From NCBI GenBank assembly GCA_963576565.1, contig OY755042.1:1506001-1570000 (forward strand): a stretch of DNA of 64,000 bases, written 5' to 3'. Positions 33,635-43,703 of this stretch are shown piece by piece. Position 1 is the stretch's first letter, and each line of letters begins with the position of its first letter. The stretch is from Aspidapion aeneum. Its lineage: Eukaryota; Arthropoda; Insecta; Coleoptera; Brentidae. The translations under genes were made by a program, and so were the position numbers. The notes under the pieces were generated by a model. It made no database searches. It was not told where the DNA came from and worked only from the letters and a program-made list of their open reading frames with translations.

Positions 33635-34857
33635 ATTTTGGTGCAACCAGTATCATTCAAAAAACGTAATAAATTAAAAAGATAACTATTTATTTTAAAT
33701 ATATTTTTAAAAAAAGTTAATGAAACATACAGTACCGGCCAAAAGTGGAGAAACCACCTAAAATTGTATATAACTTTGATCCTGTACCAACTATTAAAGA
33801 ACAATTGGTAAATTTGAAAATTTCAGTCCTGTTCTAAGTTCATGCGTTTCGGTGATTTTCGAAACAAATTCATTTAGTTCACGTTTAAAAAAAGCTAAAA
33901 ATAAAACTTTTTTCGTGTAATTTTAGGCCAAGTACTATTTAAAAGAGACGTAGAAGTCCTGAACATTTTGCTTCAATGGGACAAAGAATAGTCTACATAC
34001 AAATTTTAAAAATTGGTAAAAATCATTAATATTGGAAAAATATTAAAATATTGGTCATTTTTAGCACATTTAAAATTTCATATCTCGACTATCCTTTGTA
34101 CAATTGTTGTGAAATTTTTTAGGACACATCTAACTTTTACGCCTCCTCTGAATGGTGTTCCATACATGCCATTTCTAAAGCTTTACATAGATCAATTTTG
34201 TCAAATTTGAAGTTAACCTAACTACTCAAATAAATATGCAACAAAAAATAATATATTTTTTATTTTCTTATTACGATCTTTCTTAATCAAAACGAAGAGG
34301 AAATAAGAAACATTTTCATTCTAAACTAATTTTTTATAAGAAGCAAAATGAAAAAAACAATTCATAAAAAGACTTATATTAATTTGACCATAAACTTAAG
34401 TATTAAAACTTCAGATAAAGTGTTTTCTTCAGACAAAATAAATCGACCATCTTCCCCTCTCTCTCTCTCTCTCTGTCTCGATTTTAATGGTCTTGCGCAC
34501 CAAACGAAAAATAACTGCACCGTCGGCGTCGACAAAAACCGGTACCAAAAAGGCTCTTTTGAACTGTCAAATATTGTTAAAGTTATCGTTGTCGACAAAG
34601 TTATCGGGCCAATATTTCGCTCGGCCAAAAACTATCTATCTTTGTTGAAGTGTAAACTTCTTTTGGCGCGTTTAGCACTTTTTGTAGGTACTGAATTGAA
34701 CTGAACCATCACGCTCGGCTATATAACGCTCATTCGGGTGAAAAGACATCAGAGCGATATGATGATGCAGATGAAGGCCACTCAGAGTAAAATTTACCAG
34801 AGTAATTTATACCCAATCATAATTATGTAATAGTTATTTACCTAACAAATGCGGAAA
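33635..34857. other. AT-rich stretch with one CT run
   Basis: A (CT)n tract of about nine units lies near 34458-34475. Overlapping ORFs on both strands at 34348-34704 have no recognisable domain. Nothing else identified. Confidence 0.4.
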
Positions 34858-34929
34858 TACTTTACCGCACGCGACGGCAGTTGGCCGAACGACGCGGAGC
34901 GGAGTCCGGTCAAACCGTCAAAGGTGGTA

Positions 34930-36285
34930 AAGACACTTTCCGCATGTGCTACTTACAATATTTTACCTATATGTACCAGAATTTGTGGGAAGTCATGGGG
35001 TATGAAACCAAAACAAACCTACTGGCTATACCTAACGGTAGTGAGACCGATGATCACATATGGCTCTATTGCTTGGTGGGCAAAAACTAAGCAAAAAACA
35101 ACCAGGGATAAACTGGCACGCGTGCAAGGCATGGCGTGTAGAGTCATAACATCAGCAATGAAATCGACACCTGTAGAGGCAATGGAGGTGATGCTAAACC
35201 TTCCCCCCCTACACATATGGGTAGAGAAGGAGGCCAGGGCAGCAGTGGCAAGGTTCAAGAGCCTAAACCAAGAGCAACCTGGACAAGCTAAGGGTAACTT
35301 TGCGGGCCTGGCTGAGGTATTCAGGAATAACCGAATACTTAGCATGCCAACAGACTACATGTTACCCAAATACAGCTTCGATATACCTTTTAAGGTTCTT
35401 ATACCAACGAGGGAGGAATGGCGGGAGAGACCTGCTCAACTGCTAAACGCCGACCACGTATGGTATACAGACGGATCGAAAACAAAAAATGGGGTGGGTG
35501 CGGGTGTGACGGGACCACGGACTGAAATATCTGTGGGACTCGGAAACTTAGCAACCATATTCCAAGCAGAACTACATGCAATAGAAGTATGCTGTAGAGA
35601 GATTACCCGCAGGGACCTCTCAAACAAAAGCATCAAAATCATCTCAGATAGCTTATCAGCTCTAAAAGCATTAAGCTCACACAAAATTCAATCCAGACTA
35701 GTCTGGAATTGCTTTGAAACCCTAAGACAGGCCAGCAGAACCAACAAGATCAATCTTGTCTGGGTGCCAAGCCACACGGGAGTTGAGGGAAATGAAAAAG
35801 CAGACGCACTAGCCAGGGCGGGAGCAGAATCCGCGCTGGTTGGACCGGAGCCTTACTTCGGCTTACCTAAGGCCACAGTCACAAAAGAAATAGGAGAGTG
35901 GGTTGTTAGAAAGGGGACTCAAAACTGGCGGGCAACCCCGAGACAACAACACTCCAAAACCTTTCTAAGCAAGCCAGACAAACACAGAACGAACCAACTC
36001 CTGGAATTAAACAGGAATAGCCTAAGAATAATCACAGGGCTATACACAGGCCAATGCCGACTCAACAAACACATGAAGAGACTGGGAGTAAGCAACACAC
36101 CAGCGTGTAGGTTCTGTGGTGTTGACGAGGAAACGCCACTTCATCTAATCTGCTACTGCGTAGCAAGACAAAGAACTAGGGCGAAAATATTCGGACCTGG
36201 ACAGATAGAGCCTCAAGATCTTGAGGAAATATCACCAAACAAACTGATCTGCGTCATAAAGGAGATAGGTATTGGTGATATTTAA
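34930..36285 (+). pseudogene. Non-LTR retrotransposon ORF2, 3' half (RT thumb, RNase H)
   Basis: An open frame runs to the stop at 36285. In order: the end of a reverse transcriptase (SWGMKPKQTYWLYLTVVRPM, then MITYGSIAWW), a linker, an RNase H domain and a cysteine-histidine motif CRFCGVDEETPLHLICYC. RNase H catalytic residues are all visible: Asp in WYTDGSKTKNG, Glu in IFQAELHAIEVC, Asp in KIISDSLSALKAL, and His/Asp in WVPSHTGVEGNEKADALAR. The endonuclease and RT catalytic core are missing, so this is a 5'-truncated copy. An RNase H after the RT points to I/R1/Loa-like lineages. The apparent ATG at 34849 lies in flanking DNA; homology starts near 34930. The surviving frame is intact, which suggests a fairly young insertion. 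Confidence 0.85.
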
Positions 36286-36487
36286 GTTGGGATGAGCCAC
36301 AATAGACCACTTGAGTCGCAGTGGAGGGGCGACAGTCGCACCACTCATAATCAAACCTATGAGTACCTTTTTTTTTTCAAAAACTTGAATGTAATTTATA
36401 AATAAACATGTTAAATTAGATGGTATTGAACTGTAAACAAATATTGAAGCTGTCTTATTGATGCGTTGCTAAGGTTTCTAAGTGGTG
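36286..36487. other. Likely 3' untranslated tail of the non-LTR copy
   Basis: GACCACTTGAGTCGCAGTGG and GGGGCGACAGTCGCACCACT directly follow the stop, and an AATAAA lies near 36399. The exact element end is not clear. Confidence 0.4.
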
Positions 36488-36538
36488 CGCGTGCGGTAAA
36501 GTAACTTTACCGCACAGTAATTACTTTACCGCACGCGA
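36488..36538. repeat. Perfect hairpin and repeated TTTACCGCACGCG motif
   Basis: TGCGGTAAAGT, one base, then ACTTTACCGCA (36492-36514) is a perfect 11-bp inverted repeat. A third copy TACTTTACCGCACGCGA (36522-36538) is identical over 17 bp to 34858-34874 upstream of the non-LTR copy. The pair could be target-site duplications or pieces of an older repeat. Confidence 0.6.
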
Positions 36539-36540
36539 GT

Positions 36541-37017
36541 AGGTAAATGTTTTCTTTGTCAATATACAACGCAAACAATCTTGTATTTCGTATAATTAAT
36601 TTCGCCTTGTTGAAGTTTCCACTTCTGCCGTGTAGTCTTAAGCACACACAATTTTTTTTTCTGTGTAATGTTATGTACGTTGCATCTCCGCACGAAAAAA
36701 GAGCCTTCAAGGAAACTTTTTGGCCAACGGCAACGCACAAATAAACCCAAACTAAAATTTCAGCTAATAAAATTTTATTGGGCTTTATTTTATGCGTCTG
36801 ATAAAGAAGCATGTGTCCCCAAGATTAAGATAGAGAGTTTAGTAAGTTTTTTAGTTCTCTAGACGCTCATAAATAAACATGATTGTTACCCTTTTAGCGT
36901 CGCGTCTTTTCTATTTTTAAAGAAAACAAAAAAAAACAACGGTGCCTGTACTAAAAATATTTTCTTGGACAAAATAAATAAAACATTTTACAAATGTGAA
37001 TTTTAGTAACCGTGAAT
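36541..37017. other. AT-rich stretch, no gene recognised
   Basis: Four overlapping short ORFs on both strands lack motifs and are mutually exclusive. Confidence 0.35.
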
Positions 37018-37131
37018 TTTAAAATCAAACAAGTTTTCGTGACTAATCGGGTAAAAACAACTTTTTGTCTCTCTCGTATTTTTCTGTGGGTAGGTCGAAA
37101 GCTTAACCTCACGGGGGTTCAAGATCTATTA

Positions 37132-38223
37132 GGGCCCATCGCACCGACTTTTTTTTCCGTTTCTTAGCCTAAAGAATACCTTATTTCGTAAAATTTCGTT
37201 GCACCGAACTTAAAGGCAGACTTATTCCTTCCTTAGTGTTGTTAAAATTAAGTCAGTCTGGCATAGCCATAGCAACTGACAATACCTACAAATGTACAGT
37301 GTTTTGATTAAAGTGAGTTTTGTCTTTTTTAAGTAAATAAAGTAAAAAACATGTTTTTTTTTAAATAAATAAAATTGATTTTGAAAAACTTTATTGCACA
37401 AGATAACGGCTAGATTTTGGTTCTTTTGGCACAATATATTTGTGAAAAAATATACATATGTATCGATTACAAAAAGATTTGTAAGGAAGAAAAATAATTT
37501 AAATAAAGTTGAATCTAATTTTTATTACAGTATTTTCGTCCGATTTTTGGGTTAACTGTTGTTTACAGCCTGGTGGGTACAGCGGTATGGGTAGGATAGG
37601 ACTGACCAGTGTAAGAAAACCCTTGCATTTAAATGAAACTGCAGTGCATGAAGTAACAAGACGATTTTCCTTTCTGCCTTTACATTTTACCCTAATTTCA
37701 TTATAATTTTTAATTCTTTGGTTATATCCAGGGGAGTATGGGCCGTGCCTTCTGGACAGGAGACTTATGGGCAGGTGCCTTATTGGCCTGTGCCTTAGGA
37801 GCAGTACATTTTTCGGCCGGGCGCGGATTTTGTCCTGGGCTGGATGGGGAACCAACAAGGCGACAAGGACACCCAAATTCCAAAAAATCGAGTAGCACCA
37901 TCTCGAATTCATAATCTTCCAAATATTCTTCCAAAAATTCAAGAACTTTCATTTTTGTAAATAAATTTTTAAAGGCGACACAAGAAATTGATGGGTTTTG
38001 ACAAAACTATTTTGGGACGTACTGGATGTTGTTGTTTTTTCATAGTTTAAAAATTATGTTGGTTGAAACAGCGGCGTTGCCTGATTGGGTCACAAGGTGG
38101 CCGCATCTTAACAAAGAAGAGGAGATTTTTGCGCGGTGCAACATATTTAAAAATAAGGCATGCTTAAAATTAAAGCAATCCATAGTTAAGAAAGGGAAGT
38201 TTAAAAGTCGGTGCGATGGGCCC
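37132..38223 (-). mobile_element. PIF/Harbinger-like non-autonomous element (1,092 bp)
   Basis: Perfect 21-bp terminal inverted repeats start GGGCCCATCGCACCGACTTT at each end. TTA flanks both sides (37129-37131, 38224-38226) and the host R3 repeat is continuous when the element is removed. GGGCCCATCGCACC-type ends with a TTA duplication fit PIF/Harbinger. A short acidic N-terminal ORF remains on the minus strand; the nuclease is gone. Confidence 0.8.
37875..37952 (-). pseudogene. Short acidic N-terminal ORF in the Harbinger-like element
   Basis: MKVLEFLEEYLEDYEFEMVL starts at an ATG (37952) and is rich in Glu and Asp, then turns to low-complexity Pro/Ser/Ala sequence (PSSPGQNPRP and onward). 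It may be the N-terminus of the lost transposase or accessory protein joined to unrelated DNA by the internal deletion. Only the position within the element supports this. Confidence 0.4.
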
Positions 38224-39513
38224 TTAGACACCTATTAAGTGTTGACAGTTAACTGTTTCGTCCTTATGGGACTCCTTAGTAAAATCGAGGTATCTTTCGT
38301 TCAAATGAAGCTTATTTTTACCTTCCTAGCCCGCGCAGCTATGGCTAGAGAGGGTATTGTGTTCGACGAAATATTTTTTTGAGGTAACGCCTAGACTACG
38401 TTATTTGGGTGTATTTTGACCCATTTTAGCATAATCGTAGTGACGCCTGTCCATGTATGTGTGTGTGTGTGTGTGTATGTGTTTGTCTGTCGGAACGCGA
38501 ATCGCTGAACCGATTTCTATGAAATTTTCAGGTAAAATAGGGCATAATACTATTAATAGCCGATTAGATTTTAATCAAATTCCATTGATGGTTTGTTGTT
38601 GTTTGACAGTTCAATATATATGCGGTTTTCAGAGTATAGTAGAATGCGTTTTTTTCAATAATTATCTATCGAAGGAGCTTCCGTTTCTGAGATATTTATA
38701 AAAACTGTTTTTAATACTGATATAGCGTGGAGTTCACTTGGAGTGTGCTAATGGGTTAGGAAGGTATCAGATCCAGTGGCGGCTCCTACAGGGGGGGCAA
38801 CGGGGCAGTGCCCTCACAAAACTAGACAACAAACGGTATTTTTAATTGATTTATTTAAATAAAAAAAATATTCCCGTACGACATGGTAGTTCTTCTTTTA
38901 GTCTGTGGTTAACAAAAGACGATTAATTGGGTAAAGTTTTTTAGCGTAAATAATTACAAGCCGATTTTCAGGAGTATATGGGTTCATTTCATGTTCATGT
39001 TAATATTTTCGCGCGGGGGCGAGAAGAATGCTTGTTTTAGTTGACGTCGGCCATATTCGTCTCGCGAAAACGTTCGTTGCCCTTCTCACGTGTTGCCGGT
39101 TTTATCCTCAGTGAAGACGTATGAGTTTATTTTGATTTGGGGTAGGTCAGTAGTTAAAAGCCTTGCCGGTCGCGTATCCATTGTTTGTTTTTGGTTTTGT
39201 TTCTTTTCAAAATGGAAATAAACACTGTCGATTATATAATTAACTGTGCATATTTAAATACGTTGATATATAAACTTCGATTACAAATAAAATCGTTAGG
39301 GCCACATAGACCGGACCTAAAACTCTTAAAAATTAACCAAAATTTTAGTGCAAATGATAAAAAATTATACGATGCTGAAAACTGTTTGTGTGGTTGTGAA
39401 AAACGAAATGCTTTATTTGTCTTATTATGAACAATCCACGAAAATATACTGCGTGTGTGGCAAAGGGAATGTGTGATATCAAGCATTTTAGTGAAAAGTT
39501 AGACACAAAGTAC

Positions 39514-40148
39514 GGGGGTACCAGGCAACGAGAAGGCGGACGAACTCGCACGACTCGGGGCAGGAACCGCCTATGTAGGACCGGAGCCACTTCTGGGCGT
39601 GACAAAAAGACAAGTGCAAAGCGGACTTAACAAATGGGCCCAGGACGCGCTATTAAACTCCTGGGAAACAGGAACGGGTTGCAGACAGACCAGAGAATTC
39701 GTAGACCGTCCAAAAGCGACCAGAATTAGAATGATGCTGGGACAAACACGAAAAGACCTCGGACTGCTGATAGGTACTCTAACCGGACATAACCGGTTGA
39801 GGAGGCACATGAAACGTATAGGAGTCAAGAATGACCCTACCTGCCCAGCCTGTGGACAGGAAGAAGAGACATCAAGACACCTCATGGCGGAATGCGAGGC
39901 CTACGCAAGGATGAGACAACAGGCATTCGGAGCGCCAACTCTGAGCGAGGAAGAACTGCACATGCTCAAATGGGCAGACTTACTGGACTTTGTAAAGAGA
40001 ACAAGAAGGCCCAATGAGTTACCCGACCATCAAAGGGAAGTGCAGAGAGTGGGTTAAGGGACAGACTTGGGACATGGCAAAAAGGGCCTACTCTGGCCTA
40101 CTTGTCAGACCTGCGGGTCAACCCCCCCACTACTACTACTACTACAAC
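39514..40148 (+). mobile_element. 5'-truncated non-LTR retrotransposon insertion
   Basis: Flanked by TAGACACAAAGTA (39501-39513 and 40149-40161 by my count), a 13-bp target duplication. The 3' end has a short (ACT)n tail at 40129-40147 instead of poly(A). The body encodes the end of a retrotransposon ORF2. It is inserted inside the hAT coding region. Confidence 0.85.
39515..40057 (+). pseudogene. Retrotransposon ORF2 C-terminus (RNase H tail, zinc motif)
   Basis: The frame opens with GNEKADELARLGAGTAYVGP, the end of an RNase H domain with its catalytic Asp. It continues GVTKRQVQSGLNKW, RIRMMLGQTRKDLGLLIGTL and HMKRIGVKNDPTCPACGQEE, with ETSRHLMAEC completing a Cys-x2-Cys...His-x4-Cys motif, and stops at 40057. 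Same organisation as 34930-36285 but a different, diverged family. Everything upstream of the RNase H end is missing because of 5' truncation. A GTG at 39599 is not a real start. Confidence 0.85.
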
Positions 40149-40612
40149 TAGACACAAAGTAAGTGCTACTTATTTAAATAACCACATAGAATTTCCTATT
40201 AGGTTAGGTTATATTAGGTGCCAATTGAATAGTGCCTATAGGCAAACCATTACCGAACATAATGAAAATGTGGCAAAAAATAGAAATATACTTAGTAGAT
40301 TAAAATTCTGTGGGATTTTTGAGGTTGCTCTACCGGGCCATGATGAGTCTGAAATTGGTGCTAATCCAAGCAATTTGCGCATGTAAAAGAAGGGCGAATA
40401 GACTTTATCTATAAACAAATAAACTAAAAACTACACCAGTAGCTGCTTGTTTGTAAAATGGTACAATAAAATTGTTTAGGTTTATAACCAGCCACAGGTC
40501 ACTGATCAGATCTATCATGGATCCATTACTTTTATCTATTTGTTTGAAACTCGTAGACAATGATTGTGTAGAAATAAAATTTTGGACTTCCATTGTCTTT
40601 ATTTATTTTAAA

Positions 40613-40657
40613 ACACGACGTTTCGGTTAGTAAGTATCTCTAACCGTTATCAAGTGT
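40613..40657 (-). ncRNA. Hammerhead-like motif with U3-A8 pair in the core
   Basis: Minus strand: ACAC, core TTGATAA, stem II CGGTTAG...CTAACCG (7 bp perfect, 9-nt loop), AAA completing GAAA, C, GTC, then GTGT pairing with the first ACAC. Compared with CUGAUGA, position 3 is U and position 8 is A. In the hammerhead fold these two positions base-pair, so the change is compensatory. The minimal stem III (AC/GU) is as described for Penelope hammerheads. Confidence 0.5.
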
Positions 40658-40708
40658 AAACTAAACAATCTAGTCTCTAGGCTACTACTTATACTACTTG
40701 GTGTGCAG

Positions 40709-42124
40709 TCAGGTGTGACGGCCCGCCCCATTTTTAATCGTAAGACGCCTGTTTTCCTTAAGGAGTGGTTTCCATATGTTTGGTATGTCCGTGCTTGGTT
40801 GGCTGAAAACTTCTTTATTCTGCATTATAAACGCAGCTTCAATAAACTTTTGTTTTCGCCAATGCGCCTCCTTATGTAAAACTTTAGCTTCTGACCACTG
40901 AATCCTGTGATCATTTGACCATGCATGATCTGCTAAACCGGATTTTTCAATATCCCCTAATTGGGTACTTTTTAGATGCTCATTTACTCTAACCTGAAGA
41001 GGGCGTTTCGTTTCACCTACATATGATTTACCACACTCACACGGGATTTGGTAAATACATTCCTTATTATTTGAGGGATTGTCTGGTTTTGTTTTAGTTA
41101 CAAAACTTCTTATCGTATTTCCCGAAGAAAATACTGTTTTTATATTATAGTGTTTAGCTATTCGTCTTATATTTTCTGAAATCCCTTGAACATATGGAAT
41201 GTTAATAACACCTAACGGATTATTATTTTGAGAATTTGGTACATTTAGCTTGTTTTTAATTTTAAATATCGTTGAGTTTATTAATTTCTCGGAATAACCA
41301 TTCTGTTGTAAGTCCTTTTTAATGTTGTTAATTTCTGTGGTTAATTCTTCATTATTACTACAAATATTTACGGCTCTTAAATACAAACTTCTTATACCTC
41401 CTTGTTTTGTTGCAACAGAATGATTAGACTTAAAATTTAAGTACTGTCCCGTGTGTGTAGGTTTCCTATATACAGTGGTTTGAATGTTTCTGTCTAATCG
41501 TTTGACAAGAACATTCAAAAAAGGTAAGGCCGAATCTTTTTCAATTTCCATGGTGCACTTGATTGCTGGTCGAATACCGTTTAAATGGTGTAGAAAATTT
41601 TGTAGTTCGTCATCATTTTCCGGCCATATAATAAATGTGTCATCCATGTATCGTAGCCATAGTTTTGGTTTGACTCTTGCTGTGTTGATCGCATGGTCCT
41701 CAAACCACTCCATGTAGATGTTTGCTACCACTGGCGAAAGAGATGAACCCATTGGGAGTCCATCATTTTGCGCGTAAAACTTATCTTTCACTTGAAAGTA
41801 AGAGTTACGGAGACAGAGCTCCAAAAGATCTATCACCCCCTCCACCGATAGCGTTGTTCTCTCATGAAGTGTATCATCAGTTGGTAATTTGTTTTTGATG
41901 ATACTGAGTGACTCATTTATTGGCACGTTGGTGTAGAGACTTTCTACATCAAAACTTACAAATCTATCGCCGGGATCTACTTCGATACCTTCTAAAACCT
42001 CGACAAAATGTTCCGAGTTTTTGACAAAAGATTCGGACTTACCCTGTAGTGGTTGAATTATGTCCAACAAAAACCTCGACAAAGTGCTGGTCGGTGAGTC
42101 CCTGGAGCTGGTAATTGGTCGCAG
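40709..42124 (-). CDS. Penelope-like RT with GIY-YIG endonuclease, N-terminally truncated
   Basis: Retrotransposon protein that would nick DNA and copy its RNA into the genome. Motifs in order on the minus strand: RT motif A FVSFDVESLYTNVP, motif B QNDGLPMGSSLSPVVANIYM, the catalytic YMDD box (LRYMDDTFIIW), then LPFLNVLVKR and VYRKPTHTGQYLNFKSNHS. The C-terminal GIY-YIG nuclease follows (CIYQIPCECGKSYVGETKRP, then LQVRVNEH). There are no internal stops over about 470 codons, unlike the related fragment at 4871-5725. The N-terminus (roughly 200-300 residues by family size) is missing, so activity is unlikely. The TTG at 42082 is not a natural start; the frame is simply open at its 5' end. Confidence 0.88.
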   Translation of the reverse strand: MRPITSSRDSPTSTLSRFLLDIIQPLQGKSESFVKNSEHFVEVLEGIEVDPGDRFVSFDVESLYTNVPINESLSIIKNKLPTDDTLHERTTLSVEGVIDLLELCLRNSYFQVKDKFYAQNDGLPMGSSLSPVVANIYMEWFEDHAINTARVKPKLWLRYMDDTFIIWPENDDELQNFLHHLNGIRPAIKCTMEIEKDSALPFLNVLVKRLDRNIQTTVYRKPTHTGQYLNFKSNHSVATKQGGIRSLYLRAVNICSNNEELTTEINNIKKDLQQNGYSEKLINSTIFKIKNKLNVPNSQNNNPLGVINIPYVQGISENIRRIAKHYNIKTVFSSGNTIRSFVTKTKPDNPSNNKECIYQIPCECGKSYVGETKRPLQVRVNEHLKSTQLGDIEKSGLADHAWSNDHRIQWSEAKVLHKEAHWRKQKFIEAAFIMQNKEVFSQPSTDIPNIWKPLLKENRRLTIKNGAGRHT

Positions 42125-42125
42125 T

Positions 42126-42600
42126 TATTTTTATTTTATCTAATTGCATTATATTATACTCAGTAACTAACTAGAAAAATAAATATTTTTTATCTTTTAA
42201 AAACATTTATTGGCGGCGTTTATTCAAAAACTTCATTCAAAACAGCAATGCAAATAAAATGCGAAAATGTTTAATAAACAAAGGGGCGTCTATTTAAATC
42301 AGGAAAACATGCCTTCATAATTTGTTAAAATGTGACTTTTAATTTCAAGTGTCGTTATATTTTTGCCAGAACGTTGTACAAACATTTTTTAAACTGAGTG
42401 CTTTAAAAGCTAACGACTGGGAGGAAATGGAAAAATTTAAAGCATGAGCCACTTATAAATCAAACATGATACAGACTGTGCTATTTGAAAAAGGACCTTT
42501 TAAACAAACTTTTTCAGTTTTTTAGCAGATTTATTTTAGCAATATTTTTACAACATCGCTAAAAATTACAAAATATTACCAAACGTAAACTTAAATACCT
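42126..42600. other. AT-rich stretch, no gene recognised
   Basis: Follows the truncation point of the Penelope-like element. No repeats or ORFs of note. Confidence 0.35.
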
Positions 42601-42866
42601 GTGAATTTAAAAATCAAACAAGTTTTCGTGGCTAATCGGGTAAAAAGAAGTTTTTGTTTCTCTCATATTTTTTCGTGGGTAGCTCAAAAGCTTAACCTCA
42701 CGGAGTCCAAGATGGAGTTAACTGTCAACATTTATTAGGTGTCCATCAGATCTGGGACCCCCGTGAGGTTAAGCTTTCAAGCTACCCACGGAAAAATATG
42801 AGAGAAACAAAAATTTCTATTTACACGATTAGCCACAAAAACTTGTTTGATTTATAGAATTTTATC
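42601..42866. repeat. Repeat family R3, inverted pair
   Basis: One arm (42609-42720) and its reverse complement (42755-42860) both match the core of R3 (AATCAAACAAGTTTTCGTGG, CTTAACCTCACGG), with a 35-bp centre that includes AGTTAACTGTCAACATTTAT. It shows R3 units can be arranged as a foldback. Confidence 0.7.
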
Positions 42867-43496
42867 TGAGTATGTTTTTATATAATATGACGTATATGTT
42901 AAGTTATATGACGTAAAATAAAATTATATTATTTTTTTTTAAATTTTATTTGTAAAAAACCCCCAGACCCCACAAAACTAGAAATGTTTAGTTTTTTAAA
43001 ATTTTGTCAAAAACTAAGCGTCCTAGAGAAAAATACGTAATAGATATAAGTCAGTGAAGTTCGACTAACGACAAACTCGCCAGCTGCGTTCGTTTATGAA
43101 GGTAATGTTAAAAAAATCAAAAAATAAACATTTTTGTTACATGTTTTACCCGATTATCTTAAAAACTAAGCTTTATAAAAGACCTATATTTTTATACTTT
43201 TCTAGATAATAAAATTTCCTTTTAAAGTGTATGTAACAACGATAGATTAGTTTTACACTTTCAAGTTTTATTCAACATTCTCAGAAACTAAGCTCACACT
43301 ATTAAAAAAAAAAATTATTTTCTACAATAAACTGTGGAAGATTTTTTTCCAATGAACTTATTTTCTAAAAAAACTGGATAAAATTTGTCTAAAAATTGGT
43401 CAATTTAGTGATTTTGATAAATTGATCCAATTTACGGACTTTCCTAAATTGTAGGAAAACCTATAATTTAGTTATATTAATAATTTTATTTTATTT
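42867..43496. other. AT-rich stretch, no gene recognised
   Basis: No ORF or repeat of note. It ends where the (CTGT)n element copy E begins. Confidence 0.35.
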
Positions 43497-43669
43497 TAGC
43501 TCACACTACTACTATACTATAGTAGTGTGTTAGCTCACACTACTACTATACTATAGTAGTGTGAGCTATGGTGATTCTAATTTTTTCGAGAAAAAAAAAG
43601 TTTCTCCGATTTCAAAAATTTTTATATATCTTTGCGTTTCAGATGATTTTGAAACTTTTTTGTTGCGCC

Positions 43670-43703
<34 letters not shown>

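Larger units (their letters stand above)
37018..38290 (+). repeat. Repeat family R3, copy 2, split by a Harbinger-like element
   Basis: The left part 37018-37131 and right part 38224-38290 together match 208-385 (CTTAACCTCACGGGGG, then GACACCTATTAAGTGTTGAC). The join is at the TTA duplicated by the inserted element. After the right part, a family-2 repeat begins at about 38310. Confidence 0.7.
39212..40386 (+). pseudogene. hAT transposase N-terminal half, disrupted
   Basis: From ATG at 39212: MEINTVDYIINCAYLNTLIY, GPHRPDLKLLKINQNFSAND, then CLCGCEKRNALF. A one-base shift leads to NNPRKYTACVAKGMCDIKHF and SEKLDTKY, where a non-LTR insertion splits the gene (39514-40148). It resumes with TYLNNHIEFPIRLGYIRCQL and ends KFCGIFEVALPGHDESEIG. 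P-D-L, the CGC..NALF finger and the LPGHDESE segment, in this order, are typical of the TTF zinc finger and following region in ZMYM1-like hAT transposases. The catalytic hAT domain is absent. The fragment at 10341 is the equivalent start. Confidence 0.75.
38774..40504 (+). mobile_element. hAT element (ZMYM/TTF type), internally deleted
   Basis: Starts CAGTGGCGGCTCC and ends GGTCACTG. ATCAGATC flanks both sides (38766-38773, 40505-40512), and family-2 copy 3 preserves the empty site. Gross length is 1,731 bp, of which about 635 bp is a later non-LTR insertion. The CAGTGGCGGCT terminus resembles that of the element at 9819. It encodes only the N-terminal part of a transposase-like protein, so it is non-autonomous. 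Confidence 0.85.
38310..40530 (+). repeat. Family-2 repeat, copy 4, with nested insertions
   Basis: Left part 38310-38773 holds TTCCTAGCCCGCGCAGCTAT, a (GT)n core at 38456-38480 and AGTGTGCTAATGGGTTAGGA. The right part resumes at 40505 with TCTATCATGGATCC. A hAT element sits between, with a non-LTR fragment inside it. Copy 3 at about 20707 shows the uninterrupted AGTATCAGATCCGTCATGG. Confidence 0.75.
40605..42125 (-). mobile_element. Penelope-like element, 5' truncated
   Basis: Contains a 457-codon open frame with reverse transcriptase and GIY-YIG endonuclease domains, and a hammerhead-like motif beyond the stop at the 3' side (40613-40657). The coding frame extends upstream of the first listed codon (TTG at 42082) to about 42125 (RPITSSRDSPTSTLS), where homology stops, so the RT N-terminus is lost. 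It lies next to the right part of the family-2 repeat. Confidence 0.8.

Noticed and set aside
34348..34704. 118-codon plus-strand ORF
   Set aside because: Contains a serine/leucine run from a CT microsatellite and has a competing minus-strand ORF; no recognisable motif.
37499..37942. 147-codon minus-strand ORF in the Harbinger-like element
   Set aside because: It overlaps the acidic ORF in another frame, lacks a domain and runs through low-complexity sequence.
40201..40216. GGTTAGGTT as telomeric (TTAGG)n repeat of insects
   Set aside because: Only two irregular units inside the hAT coding remnant; no array.
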